Shown here: positions 1-6,302 of the stretch, piece by piece
Layout: every line of letters begins with the position of its first letter
How positions within the stretch are numbered: position 1 is the stretch's first letter
DNA from: an uncultured Eubacteriales bacterium
GTDB taxonomy: Bacteria; Bacillota; Clostridia; Lachnospirales; Lachnospiraceae
Length of the DNA: 6,306 nt
NCBI GenBank assembly: GCA_900313855.1
Contig: OMSZ01000033.1
Coordinates: 1 to 6,306, forward strand
Reading direction: 5' to 3'
Translations under genes and position numbers: made by a program
The notes under the pieces: generated by a model
Databases searched by the model: none
Seen by the model: the letters and a program-made list of their open reading frames with translations, nothing else
What the model was told of the DNA's origin: nothing

Positions 1-10
1 AGCTTGTACC

Positions 11-82
11 CCGACTGAGTATAGTTTGACATAACCCCCACCTACACCTAAGCTTAGAGGTGGGGGATTTCTCCGACTGAGT
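11..82 (+). mobile_element. Possible right end of an IS200/IS605-type element (possible omega-RNA 3' end)
   Basis: A strong hairpin has arms CCCCCACCT (35-43) and AGGTGGGGG (58-66). The inner palindrome CTAAGCTTAG (48-57) makes it an irregular, bulged palindrome. The exact 10-mer CCGACTGAGT stands on both sides, at 11-20 and 73-82. Subterminal imperfect hairpins without terminal inverted repeats are typical of IS200/IS605 ends, and in tnpB-bearing elements the right end is also the 3' scaffold of the guide RNA. The plus-strand frame ending in TAA at 32-34 runs off the left edge, so a transposase or TnpB gene could end there, but only ten codons are visible. The alternative is a plain rho-independent terminator for a leftward-lying gene. 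The following ATTTCTCC is a poor U tract, which makes that less convincing. The identification is inference. Confidence 0.35.
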
Positions 83-102
83 TAAAGCACTTAATGATAA
101 AC

Positions 103-129
103 AAGACCGCACCACACGGGTACGGTCTT
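103..129 (-). terminator. Rho-independent terminator after the G1P-dehydrogenase gene
   Basis: AAGACCG (103-109) pairs with CGGTCTT (123-129). After one C/A mismatch the stem continues with ACC (111-113) against GGT (119-121), leaving a five-base loop. Read on the minus strand the stem is followed by a U-rich GTTTATCATT. It lies 22 bases past the stop codon of the dehydrogenase gene. On the plus strand it is followed by T-rich sequence too (TTTAATCACTTT), so it may work in both directions and insulate the operon from whatever lies to the left. Confidence 0.75.
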
Positions 130-151
130 TAATCACTTTACAGTGCCTTTA

Positions 152-1207
152 CTACAGCTCCTCAAGCTCTTTATATATGGAAAGTAAATGTTCCCGCGAA
201 AGCTCTGCCTCGTTCAAAATGGTATATCTGTCCGGTCTTGTTGAAGACGCCTGCTGCCATGCACCCACGAAAATATCTTCCGTTATCTTCCACTCGGAAG
301 GCTTGACCGGAATATTGTACTCCTTAAGAAGTCTTGTTATCTTGGCTATATTCCTGCCCTGGAACTTACACGCCGCGTAGCTTCCCATAGCTACCGCAAT
401 GCCGTGAGGAACTCTGACATCATCAGCATATAATTCCTCTAACGCATGACAGAACAGGTGCTCCGAGCCGCTTGACGGTCTTGACGAACCTGCAATCTCC
501 ATTGCAAGACCTCCCATTACAAGAGCCTGTGTCAGTCTCTTGATGAAATCCTTGCTCTTAAGCTCCTTCATATCGTTGTAGCATATAGAATTGAACGCCA
601 TCTTGGATATCATATATGCGAAGTCGTGAACATTTTCCCTGCCCTCCTCCGCAGCAATTCTCCAGTCATTAAGCGCCGTATATTTACTGATCGTATCACC
701 GATTCCGGACAAAAGCTGTCTTTCCGGCGCACTCATGATAATATTAACATCAACAAAGATTGCATCAGGTATGGTGCACTTGAAGGTCTTACGCGCGCGC
801 CCCTCCGTACCGAGTACTGAAACCGGAGACGCGAGACTGTCATTAGATAATGTCGTCGGCAAACATATATATGATGCCTTGCTGACAAATGACGCGAATT
901 TCGCAAGGTCTAACACCGTACCTCCGCCAAAACCGATAACAAGCCCTATATCCTTCATAGTAATATACTTTGCAAGGTCAACTGCCTCGTCATAGGTTGC
1001 CGCCTCTATAAGATAATACTCACTCGCCCCAAAGCTTGCAGAGATAGTTGCAAGTGTTTCATCAAAGAGCTCTTTGAGTGCTTTTTCCGTAACAATTATA
1101 GTCTTCTTATATTCCAAGTCCGGAACAACATCCTCCATCATCTCAGGAATGTAAGCAAAGCAGCCCTCCTCCACACGAAGATGGTCCGGTAATCTGAACT
1201 GATGCAT
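152..1207 (-). CDS. Glycerol-1-phosphate dehydrogenase-like protein (iron-containing alcohol dehydrogenase superfamily)
   Basis: This is a 351-residue cytosolic protein of the polyol-dehydrogenase fold. Residues 92-103 carry the nucleotide-binding signature GFGGGTVLDLAK, and 117-130 the family block PTTLSNDSLASPVS. GSSRPSSGSEH (240-250) closely resembles the archaeal G1PDH and bacterial AraM/EgsA consensus. Expected metal ligands are present: D171 in GIGD, H250, and H268 in PHGIAVAMG. Known members reduce dihydroxyacetone phosphate to sn-glycerol 1-phosphate with NAD(P)H, using Zn or Ni. The best start is the ATG at 1207, because AAAGGAGAGG sits five bases upstream. The longer reading, from a TTG at 1231, would place that ribosome site inside the gene. 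Length fits the family. It follows the beta-helix gene by 45 bases with no terminator between, so the two are probably cotranscribed. The superfamily is certain; the exact substrate is less so, since 'TTLSNDS' departs from the commoner 'TAASNDG'. Confidence 0.85.
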   Translation of the reverse strand: MHQFRLPDHLRVEEGCFAYIPEMMEDVVPDLEYKKTIIVTEKALKELFDETLATISASFGASEYYLIEAATYDEAVDLAKYITMKDIGLVIGFGGGTVLDLAKFASFVSKASYICLPTTLSNDSLASPVSVLGTEGRARKTFKCTIPDAIFVDVNIIMSAPERQLLSGIGDTISKYTALNDWRIAAEEGRENVHDFAYMISKMAFNSICYNDMKELKSKDFIKRLTQALVMGGLAMEIAGSSRPSSGSEHLFCHALEELYADDVRVPHGIAVAMGSYAACKFQGRNIAKITRLLKEYNIPVKPSEWKITEDIFVGAWQQASSTRPDRYTILNEAELSREHLLSIYKELEEL

Positions 1208-1212
1208 AATAA

Positions 1213-1222
1213 CCTCTCCTTT
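1213..1222 (-). promoter_or_regulatory. Ribosome binding site that sets the dehydrogenase start
   Basis: On the minus strand this reads AAAGGAGAGG, five bases before the ATG at 1207. It is a near-ideal Shine-Dalgarno sequence. It lies inside the extended open frame that starts at TTG 1231 and therefore argues for the shorter, 351-residue protein. Confidence 0.85.
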
Positions 1223-1252
1223 ACAATTCAAGTTTTACCTATCACTATTTAA

Positions 1253-2350
1253 TCACTTCCACTGTTCCGTATTGTTTCCTGATTTCGATATATTATTAAT
1301 CGATCTGAGCGACAAGGCAGATGCCGCCCCGCCTTTTGAATAAAGTTTATTATTTTTAAGTGTTAGTTTATTAAACGTAGACGATGTAGAAGAAGAGATC
1401 AAAAGTCCATAATTAACACCTTTAATCTCATTTTGGGTTATTTTGAGATTGCGCTTCTTAATCTTACCGGGAACCTTTCCATAAATAGCAATATGACACC
1501 CTATAGCATAATAACGTCTGTTTGAAGGCGCATTACTTACTATTTTATTACCGATAATAGTAGCACTTGTAGTATTAGACAGGGTAAGAGCCTCGCTGCT
1601 GACACCTGTAAGTTTGCAATTTTTGACGGTTATATTAGTATGAAATTTATTAACATATTTCCCCTGATCCTTGGCTGCATAGTTCGCACATATAGCCCGG
1701 CACCCTTTTACGGTACAGCCGATTATTTTAATATTGTCGCAGGTTCCGCCATTGGTTCTTTCCTTTGTATCAGTTGCGGTTGAAGGAGCTGCGATATCTA
1801 TCTGTATCTGTTCCTCAACCGAGTCTTTCTTTGCTTTGCCTAATGGCATGATCTTGCAGTTCTTAACAGTTATATTCTTACATGCCACAAACTCCATCGT
1901 ATGTCCTTCATAATTTGATACCTGTATATCCATATCAGATATAGTTATATCTCTGGAATGACGTATGTGAAAACTGGCCTTAGTGAATCCGTCTTTTATG
2001 GTCGAGCGCCATTTTCCTCCCTTGAGAGTAACATTTTTCAACGACTTATAATTCGGCTCACCTATAGGACTCATAAAAATAAATGTATCGCAATATATAG
2101 TTGCTCCTGTAGCATCAAAATAATCTCCATCAGACAGATATATCGCCTTTGAAAGATAGTATACTCCTCCATCCTCAAGTGTTACCTGCCCGGTTTTATC
2201 AAGCTCTGACTGTATGGCCTTTGTGTCAGACCTCATGGCATTTATTGCTGTATCCGGTGCATTTGACGGAGCAACCACACCCGCTTTCGCTGTGATCATC
2301 GGCATCATAGAGATAATAATGATCGATAATATTATAATACTTTTCTTCAT
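1253..2350 (-). CDS. Secreted right-handed parallel beta-helix protein
   Basis: The protein has 365 residues. An N-terminal signal peptide (MKKS, then a hydrophobic stretch to about residue 19) ends at a likely signal peptidase I site, TAKA|G, near 23/24. There is no lipobox, LPXTG or anchor domain, so it should be released. The mature part is a run of beta-helix coils with the PbH1 rhythm, for example SRDITISDMDI (132-142), CKNITVKNCKI (157-167), CDNIKIIGCTV (204-214), HTNITVKNCKL (237-247) and RNLKITQNEI (300-309). The fold is shared by pectate lyases, polysaccharide epimerases and phage or cell-surface glycosidases. The block around EEQIQIDI (179-186), together with H150, could be an active-site face, but no catalytic triad can be assigned. 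The start at 2350 is preferred over ATG 2368 because GAGGGGGG lies between them and a signal peptide then begins at residue 1. It has its own promoter and leads an apparent two-gene operon. Confidence 0.8.
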   Translation of the reverse strand: MKKSIIILSIIIISMMPMITAKAGVVAPSNAPDTAINAMRSDTKAIQSELDKTGQVTLEDGGVYYLSKAIYLSDGDYFDATGATIYCDTFIFMSPIGEPNYKSLKNVTLKGGKWRSTIKDGFTKASFHIRHSRDITISDMDIQVSNYEGHTMEFVACKNITVKNCKIMPLGKAKKDSVEEQIQIDIAAPSTATDTKERTNGGTCDNIKIIGCTVKGCRAICANYAAKDQGKYVNKFHTNITVKNCKLTGVSSEALTLSNTTSATIIGNKIVSNAPSNRRYYAIGCHIAIYGKVPGKIKKRNLKITQNEIKGVNYGLLISSSTSSTFNKLTLKNNKLYSKGGAASALSLRSINNISKSGNNTEQWK

Positions 2351-2358
2351 TATATAGT

Positions 2359-2366
2359 CCCCCCTC
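2359..2366 (-). promoter_or_regulatory. Ribosome binding site of the beta-helix gene, containing a G6 run
   Basis: The minus strand reads GAGGGGGG, eight bases before the ATG at 2350. It lies just inside the alternative longer frame from 2368, so it decides for the shorter protein. The six consecutive G residues depart from a canonical AGGAGG. Confidence 0.6.
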
Positions 2367-2392
2367 ATTTACTTAAGAAAACTGTATACTCT

Positions 2393-2420
2393 ATTATATC
2401 CGTTTTACAAAAAATATCAA
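2393..2420 (-). promoter_or_regulatory. SigA-type promoter for the beta-helix/dehydrogenase unit
   Basis: On the minus strand a -35 box TTGATA (2420-2415) and a perfect -10 box TATAAT (2398-2393) are 16 bases apart. Transcription would start near 2386, giving a leader of about 36 bases. A run of six T follows the -35 box inside the spacer. The box lies 43 bases or more past the permease stop codon, in intergenic DNA. Confidence 0.75.
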
Positions 2421-2472
2421 TTCCTGTTTTGACTTGTACGCACAATAACATTGCCGATAAATCCTACTGATC

Positions 2473-5352
2473 TTAATATGTCTGCTTCCTTATCGTCTCT
2501 ATAATATTCTGCTTCTTAATCCTTGCAAGTGAAAAATGCATCGTAATCCACACAACAATCGCCACAAACACCATCGAGATCAGCATTGGCACAAATGGCA
2601 ATGCATAACCGAAATCCGCCTCCTTTGCAATCGCCTTATATATTCCATATGACAAAATGGTACCAAGTGGTATACCAATTATCAAAGACCTTGCACCGTA
2701 CATAATACTCTCAAGGCGGATCATACGGTTGAACTCATGTCCCGTCATTCCGACAGATTTAAGCATTGCAAACTCTTTTGCCCGCAGGTTCATATTCGTA
2801 TGGATCGTATTAAATACATTAGTTACTGCAATAAGCATAGTCACAATGATGAAGCCGTATAAGAATATCGCAATAAGCAGCATAAGGTTTTCCATGTCTG
2901 ACCTGTCCTTTGCAATATTCTCAATATAAAAATCGCTTCGCACACCATCACTCTTTAACATATCACTTATCGATTCAATCACCTCATCCGGCGTATCCGT
3001 ATTAAAATACATACCGATGATATCCAACCCATCAGGAAGCTTATCTCCAAAATAATCCTCACCAACTATTAAATATCCTCCGTAATTACTCCACCTAAGC
3101 CCCATCGGCATTTTATCAGTGACCTTGGTAATCTGCATATCCTTAGTATAAATCTCTCCGGCAGCCTGACGTGCATCCTCATTGTCCCCAAAGATATCCG
3201 ACGTTACGGAAAGCACATCCCCCTCCTTTGATGTAAGAAATCTGTATTTTTCATATGAATTATCATCATTAGCCATCATTGTGTCATCCACAAGAATTAC
3301 TGCCTCCGCAGGGTCAGCGGCAACATTTATCTCCTTTAGATATCTTGCAAATGAAGCCCTGTCACATGCAACAACATTCATAACCCAATGTTCTTCATCG
3401 GTAGATGATCTAAAGTTATCGTCTACAACATTTAATGGAACTGCAACCGCCATTTCTCTAATGATTGCGTAATCATTTACACCCTCTATACCGCTAAGCT
3501 TCTCATACTCTTTGAGCCTCTGCATCTGCTGTTCATTGGTTCCACCACTGTCGGTAATTGAAATATCATATCCCCAATCACCATACATCATTACAGATAG
3601 TCTTTTTCCGTAATCAAGAAATGTAGCTAATGCAATAAATGCCGCCACCCCGATAACAAGTGACACAACCGTCGTCCGGTAGCTTCGCCGGCTTCTCTTT
3701 AAGTTCTTTGACGCGATCACTCCGCCTATTCCAAAGAGCTTTCTTGTAAACCATCCGGTCTTTAATTTCCTGCCCTTAAGCTTAATCTCGCAATTGCCTC
3801 TTATAGCCTCGATCGGCGAAATCCTTGCCGCCGATATTGCCGGAATTATACATGAGAAGTAAATGGTAACTGCCGACATAACTATTACGATAGCGACAAC
3901 CCACCACGGGAAAACAAAACGGAATGTCATCATCATAATATCTCCGATAAGCTTCTGAACAATAACTGTAAGGATCGCCACAACCACTACTCCGAGTATT
4001 ATTCCGAGTGTCGTTCCTATAACACCGATATACATACCTTCCTTTAACACTATCTTCTTAATCTGCCTTTTGGTCGCACCGATACTTGAAAGCATGCCAA
4101 GCTGTATCTTTTTCTCCGATACCGATATGCGGAAGCTGTTGCTTATAACAAATACGCTTGTGACAACAATAATAGCTATTATTATCGCTGCAAGTGCCTC
4201 AACCGCTGCTGCTGCCGTATCTCCGACACCACCTAAAAACTTCACAAGGTCATTTCTCTGTGTAGAGACACCGGGTTTAATTGAATCCATGTATAGTTTT
4301 GCAATGCTTGCAATTTCGTTATTATCCGCTTTATCATTCTCTGTTTCATCATTCTCTGTTTCATCATTCCCTGCTCTATCATTCTTGACAGTACCATCAT
4401 TATCCTGTCCATCTGCTGTCTCACCACTATCGGTTGCATCACTGTCTTCTGCGCCTTCGCTAGCCGCATCACTTTCGTCATACCAGTCTGTTGCAACATT
4501 AAGCATTTCTATAAGCTTTGCATTGTAGTCGCCATACTTCATCGCACTATCAAATGTGTAATATACATTAGCCGTGAATACATCCGTATCTCTGTAAGCA
4601 GAAAAAGTATCAAGGTCTTTCATTCTTGTAAGACATATAAATCCACCCCTGCCAAACACCTGCACCAGATTATTCGGACTCTGCATCACACCGACTATCG
4701 TATATTCTCTTGGCACGGTATCAGTTATGTGGTCACCTTCGATATCTTCAGTGTTAATCTTTTCCGTACTTCCGGCTTCAGACATCGAATATTGAATATC
4801 TTCAATTATCCGCTCTTTATTGAAATAGCTGCCCTCTATCGCAACATCCTCTCCAAAAAGCTCCCTGTGTCCGACATTAAGAGTTACCTTATCTCCTACC
4901 TTCCAATCATCCGGCATAGCAAGCTCATTTACTAAAAGCTCGGTATCGTTTTCCGGCAGTCTTCCCTCTACCACATTTAAGGCAACATCCTCAAATGCGG
5001 TGTCATCAAACGCCATGATATAGATGTATGGATTACCCTCATAAGTATCCTGCGCATCCGCATCGGCACATGGTGACATAGCAGCTCCGACAGCTAAAGA
5101 AATACCTGCCCTTGTGACATGCGCATTATCAGTTATATATGAAAGCTTCTCAACCGGCACATTCTCTGCCTTTCCGTAAAATGAGCCATACATTGTCCTA
5201 TAATAATCAAGCATTCCCTCACGAAATGTTGCCGCCATGCCTGCGACCGCACACATTAGAGCCGCCGACAGCATTACACCGATTATCGTAACTATGGTAC
5301 GCTTTCTGTTGCGCGCCATATTCCTTTTCACAAAATTCTTTATAACATCCAT
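2473..5352 (-). CDS. ABC transporter permease with duplicated FtsX-like core
   Basis: This is a 959-residue membrane protein. The first half has one membrane segment at about 19-42, an extracellular domain to about 378, then segments near 380-404, 437-467 and 478-505. The second half repeats the plan: a segment at about 560-580, an extracellular domain to about 815, then segments near 822-846, 882-905 and 917-940. Each half carries the FtsX/MacB cytoplasmic coupling motif: MLSSIGATKRQIKK (420-433) and MLKSVGMTGHEFNR (863-876). Each half ends with an ARI-type tail leading to an IEAIRG or IETIRK block. Such permeases do not make a classical channel but pass ATPase motion to the outside, in lipoprotein release, peptide efflux or antimicrobial resistance. 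The two fused halves may supply the whole transmembrane pair. An acidic linker at about 291-347 is built from pentapeptide repeats. The start has GAGG seven bases upstream and lies 19 bases after the ATPase stop. The substrate is unknown. Confidence 0.9.
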   Translation of the reverse strand: MDVIKNFVKRNMARNRKRTIVTIIGVMLSAALMCAVAGMAATFREGMLDYYRTMYGSFYGKAENVPVEKLSYITDNAHVTRAGISLAVGAAMSPCADADAQDTYEGNPYIYIMAFDDTAFEDVALNVVEGRLPENDTELLVNELAMPDDWKVGDKVTLNVGHRELFGEDVAIEGSYFNKERIIEDIQYSMSEAGSTEKINTEDIEGDHITDTVPREYTIVGVMQSPNNLVQVFGRGGFICLTRMKDLDTFSAYRDTDVFTANVYYTFDSAMKYGDYNAKLIEMLNVATDWYDESDAASEGAEDSDATDSGETADGQDNDGTVKNDRAGNDETENDETENDKADNNEIASIAKLYMDSIKPGVSTQRNDLVKFLGGVGDTAAAAVEALAAIIIAIIVVTSVFVISNSFRISVSEKKIQLGMLSSIGATKRQIKKIVLKEGMYIGVIGTTLGIILGVVVVAILTVIVQKLIGDIMMMTFRFVFPWWVVAIVIVMSAVTIYFSCIIPAISAARISPIEAIRGNCEIKLKGRKLKTGWFTRKLFGIGGVIASKNLKRSRRSYRTTVVSLVIGVAAFIALATFLDYGKRLSVMMYGDWGYDISITDSGGTNEQQMQRLKEYEKLSGIEGVNDYAIIREMAVAVPLNVVDDNFRSSTDEEHWVMNVVACDRASFARYLKEINVAADPAEAVILVDDTMMANDDNSYEKYRFLTSKEGDVLSVTSDIFGDNEDARQAAGEIYTKDMQITKVTDKMPMGLRWSNYGGYLIVGEDYFGDKLPDGLDIIGMYFNTDTPDEVIESISDMLKSDGVRSDFYIENIAKDRSDMENLMLLIAIFLYGFIIVTMLIAVTNVFNTIHTNMNLRAKEFAMLKSVGMTGHEFNRMIRLESIMYGARSLIIGIPLGTILSYGIYKAIAKEADFGYALPFVPMLISMVFVAIVVWITMHFSLARIKKQNIIETIRKQTY
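4309..4383 (-). repeat. 15-bp in-frame minisatellite in the permease gene
   Basis: The plus-strand unit ATCATTCTCTGTTTC is repeated exactly at 4333-4347 and 4348-4362. Diverged copies follow at 4363-4377 and 4378-4392. The unit is a multiple of three, so length changes keep the frame. In protein it gives NDRAG, NDETE, NDETE, NDKAD and NNEIA (residues 324-348), the end of a longer Asp/Glu/Asn/Ser-rich segment just before the second membrane segment. Confidence 0.8.
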
Positions 5353-5371
5353 CTTTCTTCCTCTTTCCTTC

Positions 5372-6034
5372 TCACTTCAGCTTCCCATCAACCATGGTAA
5401 GCACCCGGTCAGCCTGCTTCGCAATCTCAAGGTCATGCGTGATCATTATTATCGTCTGCCCCGAAACCTTATTGGCTTCCTTTAATAGCTCTATGATCTC
5501 ATCGCTCGCCTTCTTGTCAAGATTACCCGTAAGTTCATCCGCAAGAATTATCGCGGGATCATTTATAAGCGCCCTTCCTATTGCCACCCTCTGCTGCTGT
5601 CCGCCTGAAAGCTGGTTCGGTAAATGATCCTCACGCCCCGAAAGACCCAACTGCTCTATTATGTTGTTCACCTTCTCATAATCCACCTTCTGTCCGTCAA
5701 GATCCATCGGAAGTGTAATGTTCTCCTTTGCAGTAAGCACAGGAAGAAGATTGTAGAACTGATATATTATTCCAACCTGCCTTCTTCTAAATACCGCAAG
5801 CGTGTCATCACTCATTTTGAATATGTCCTCGCCATCGATATACACACTCCCCGAAGTTGGTCTGTCAACCCCGCCGATAAGATGCATCAGCGTTGATTTA
5901 CCGCTTCCGCTCGCGCCTATGATACAAAGGAATTCTCCCTTTTCCACGCTAAATGATACATCATCTACGGCACGAACCTGTGTCTCTCCTTCACCATAAG
6001 TTTTTACAAGATGTTCAACCTTTACTGTTTCCAA
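5372..6034 (-). CDS. ABC transporter ATP-binding protein, MacB/LolD type
   Basis: This is a complete nucleotide-binding subunit of about 220 residues. It has A-loop Tyr13, Walker A GASGSGKST (40-48), Q-loop Gln92 in YQFYNLLP, signature LSGGQ (142-146), Walker B IILADE (162-167), D-loop NLD (171-173) and switch His200. It hydrolyses ATP at the cytoplasmic face to drive the adjacent permease; the stop codon is 19 bases before that gene. One oddity is ADELTGNLD, where this subfamily nearly always has ADEPTGNLD. Leu168 replaces a proline next to the catalytic Glu167, and the glutamate itself is intact. Start: ATG 6049 has no ribosome site upstream, and its own codon begins a perfect GGAGG (6043-6047) eight bases before TTG 6034. 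I therefore prefer the TTG start; the alternative adds five residues (MEEIE). Confidence 0.93.
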   Translation of the reverse strand: METVKVEHLVKTYGEGETQVRAVDDVSFSVEKGEFLCIIGASGSGKSTLMHLIGGVDRPTSGSVYIDGEDIFKMSDDTLAVFRRRQVGIIYQFYNLLPVLTAKENITLPMDLDGQKVDYEKVNNIIEQLGLSGREDHLPNQLSGGQQQRVAIGRALINDPAIILADELTGNLDKKASDEIIELLKEANKVSGQTIIMITHDLEIAKQADRVLTMVDGKLK

Positions 6035-6042
6035 TTCTATTT

Positions 6043-6047
6043 CCTCC
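6043..6047 (-). promoter_or_regulatory. Ribosome binding site overlapping the alternative ATG start of the ATPase gene
   Basis: The minus strand reads GGAGG, eight bases before TTG 6034. The first G is the last base of the in-frame ATG at 6049, so both starts cannot be served by the same site. No other purine-rich site lies 5-12 bases before that ATG. Confidence 0.6.
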
Positions 6048-6097
6048 ATTTATTATGATTATCAAATTTTAACTACGGATAATTTTACCGGATCACC

Positions 6098-6148
6098 TTA
6101 ATTAACCCTTTGCTTTTTTGCAGGTTTAATCATCAATAATCTTAGCAT
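6098..6148 (-). CDS. Possible 16-codon leader ORF before the ABC operon
   Basis: From ATG 6148 a short frame reads MLRLLMIKPAKKQRVN and stops at TAA 6098-6100. It is a basic peptide with a hydrophobic start. AAGGAG (6161-6166) lies 12 bases upstream, longer than optimal spacing. It falls inside the predicted leader between the promoter and the ATPase gene. It resembles no leader peptide that I recognise and shows no run of a single regulatory codon. It could easily be chance. Confidence 0.15.
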   Translation of the reverse strand: MLRLLMIKPAKKQRVN

Positions 6149-6198
6149 CCGTTAGTTTTACTCCTTACGACAGTAACACAATAGCAAACCAAAATGAC

Positions 6199-6228
6199 AT
6201 TAAAGTGACAGCGCAAAATATTTGTCAA
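6199..6228 (-). promoter_or_regulatory. SigA-like promoter of the ABC operon with repeated TGTCA
   Basis: On the minus strand a consensus -35 TTGACA (6228-6223) is followed after 18 bases by TTTAAT (6204-6199) as a -10 box. The -10 lacks the strongly conserved A at position 2, so the promoter may be weak or need an activator. The sequence TGTCActttaaTGTCA brackets the -10 box: two TGTCA copies 11 bases apart, about one helical turn, which suits a dimeric regulator. The predicted start near 6192 gives a leader of roughly 150 bases. Confidence 0.5.
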
Positions 6229-6247
6229 GACTCGCTCGCGAGTCTTG
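6226..6247. repeat. Perfect 9-bp inverted repeat overlapping the -35 box
   Basis: CAAGACTCG (6226-6234) and CGAGTCTTG (6239-6247) are exact inverted repeats around a four-base loop, CTCG. The left arm shares three bases with the -35 element of the ABC operon. It could be an operator, part of a palindromic intergenic repeat, or a terminator of a gene to the right. There is no good U tract on either side, so a terminator is the weakest reading. Confidence 0.7.
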
Positions 6248-6248
6248 C

Positions 6249-6302
6249 GCGCCGGATTCGGGTCTGCTTTAGCAGACTCACTTCCTATTCGAATCCGTGC
6301 GC
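6249..6302. repeat. Long stem with asymmetric internal loop at the right edge
   Basis: Lower stem: GCGCCGGATTCG (6249-6260) pairs with CGAATCCG (6290-6297) and GCGC (6299-6302), with T6298 bulged, giving 12 pairs. Upper stem: GTCTGC (6262-6267) pairs with GCAGAC (6272-6277) over a TTTA loop. Between the stems one side has one base and the other twelve; read on the minus strand the long side is AATAGGAAGTGA. The element lies one base from the 9-bp inverted repeat. It is not a tRNA: the layout does not form a cloverleaf. It may be a REP/BIME-like repeat or a structured RNA. Confidence 0.65.

Noticed and set aside
2..34. Plus-strand frame ending in TAA directly before the left hairpin, possibly the tail of a transposase or TnpB
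   Set aside because: Only ten codons (ending PTEYSLT) are visible, which is too few to identify any protein, so it is mentioned only as context for the possible element end.
2384..2389. GTATAC palindrome near the predicted transcription start of the beta-helix gene
   Set aside because: A six-base palindrome is expected by chance in AT-rich DNA and has no longer symmetric flanks.
4242..4499. 85-codon minus-strand frame within the permease gene
   Set aside because: It is an out-of-frame shadow of the same repeat region. The MMKQRMMKQRM pattern is the minisatellite read in another frame.
4070..4528. 152-codon open frame on the plus strand
   Set aside because: It is antisense to the permease. 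Its Ser-rich, repetitive product simply mirrors the acidic-linker minisatellite, and it has no convincing ribosome site.
6060..6130. Possible attenuator hairpins in the ABC leader (for example around CGGATAATTTTACCG and TGC-T6-GCA)
   Set aside because: The stems are three to four pairs with mismatches and no suitable terminator tail, so they are not supported.
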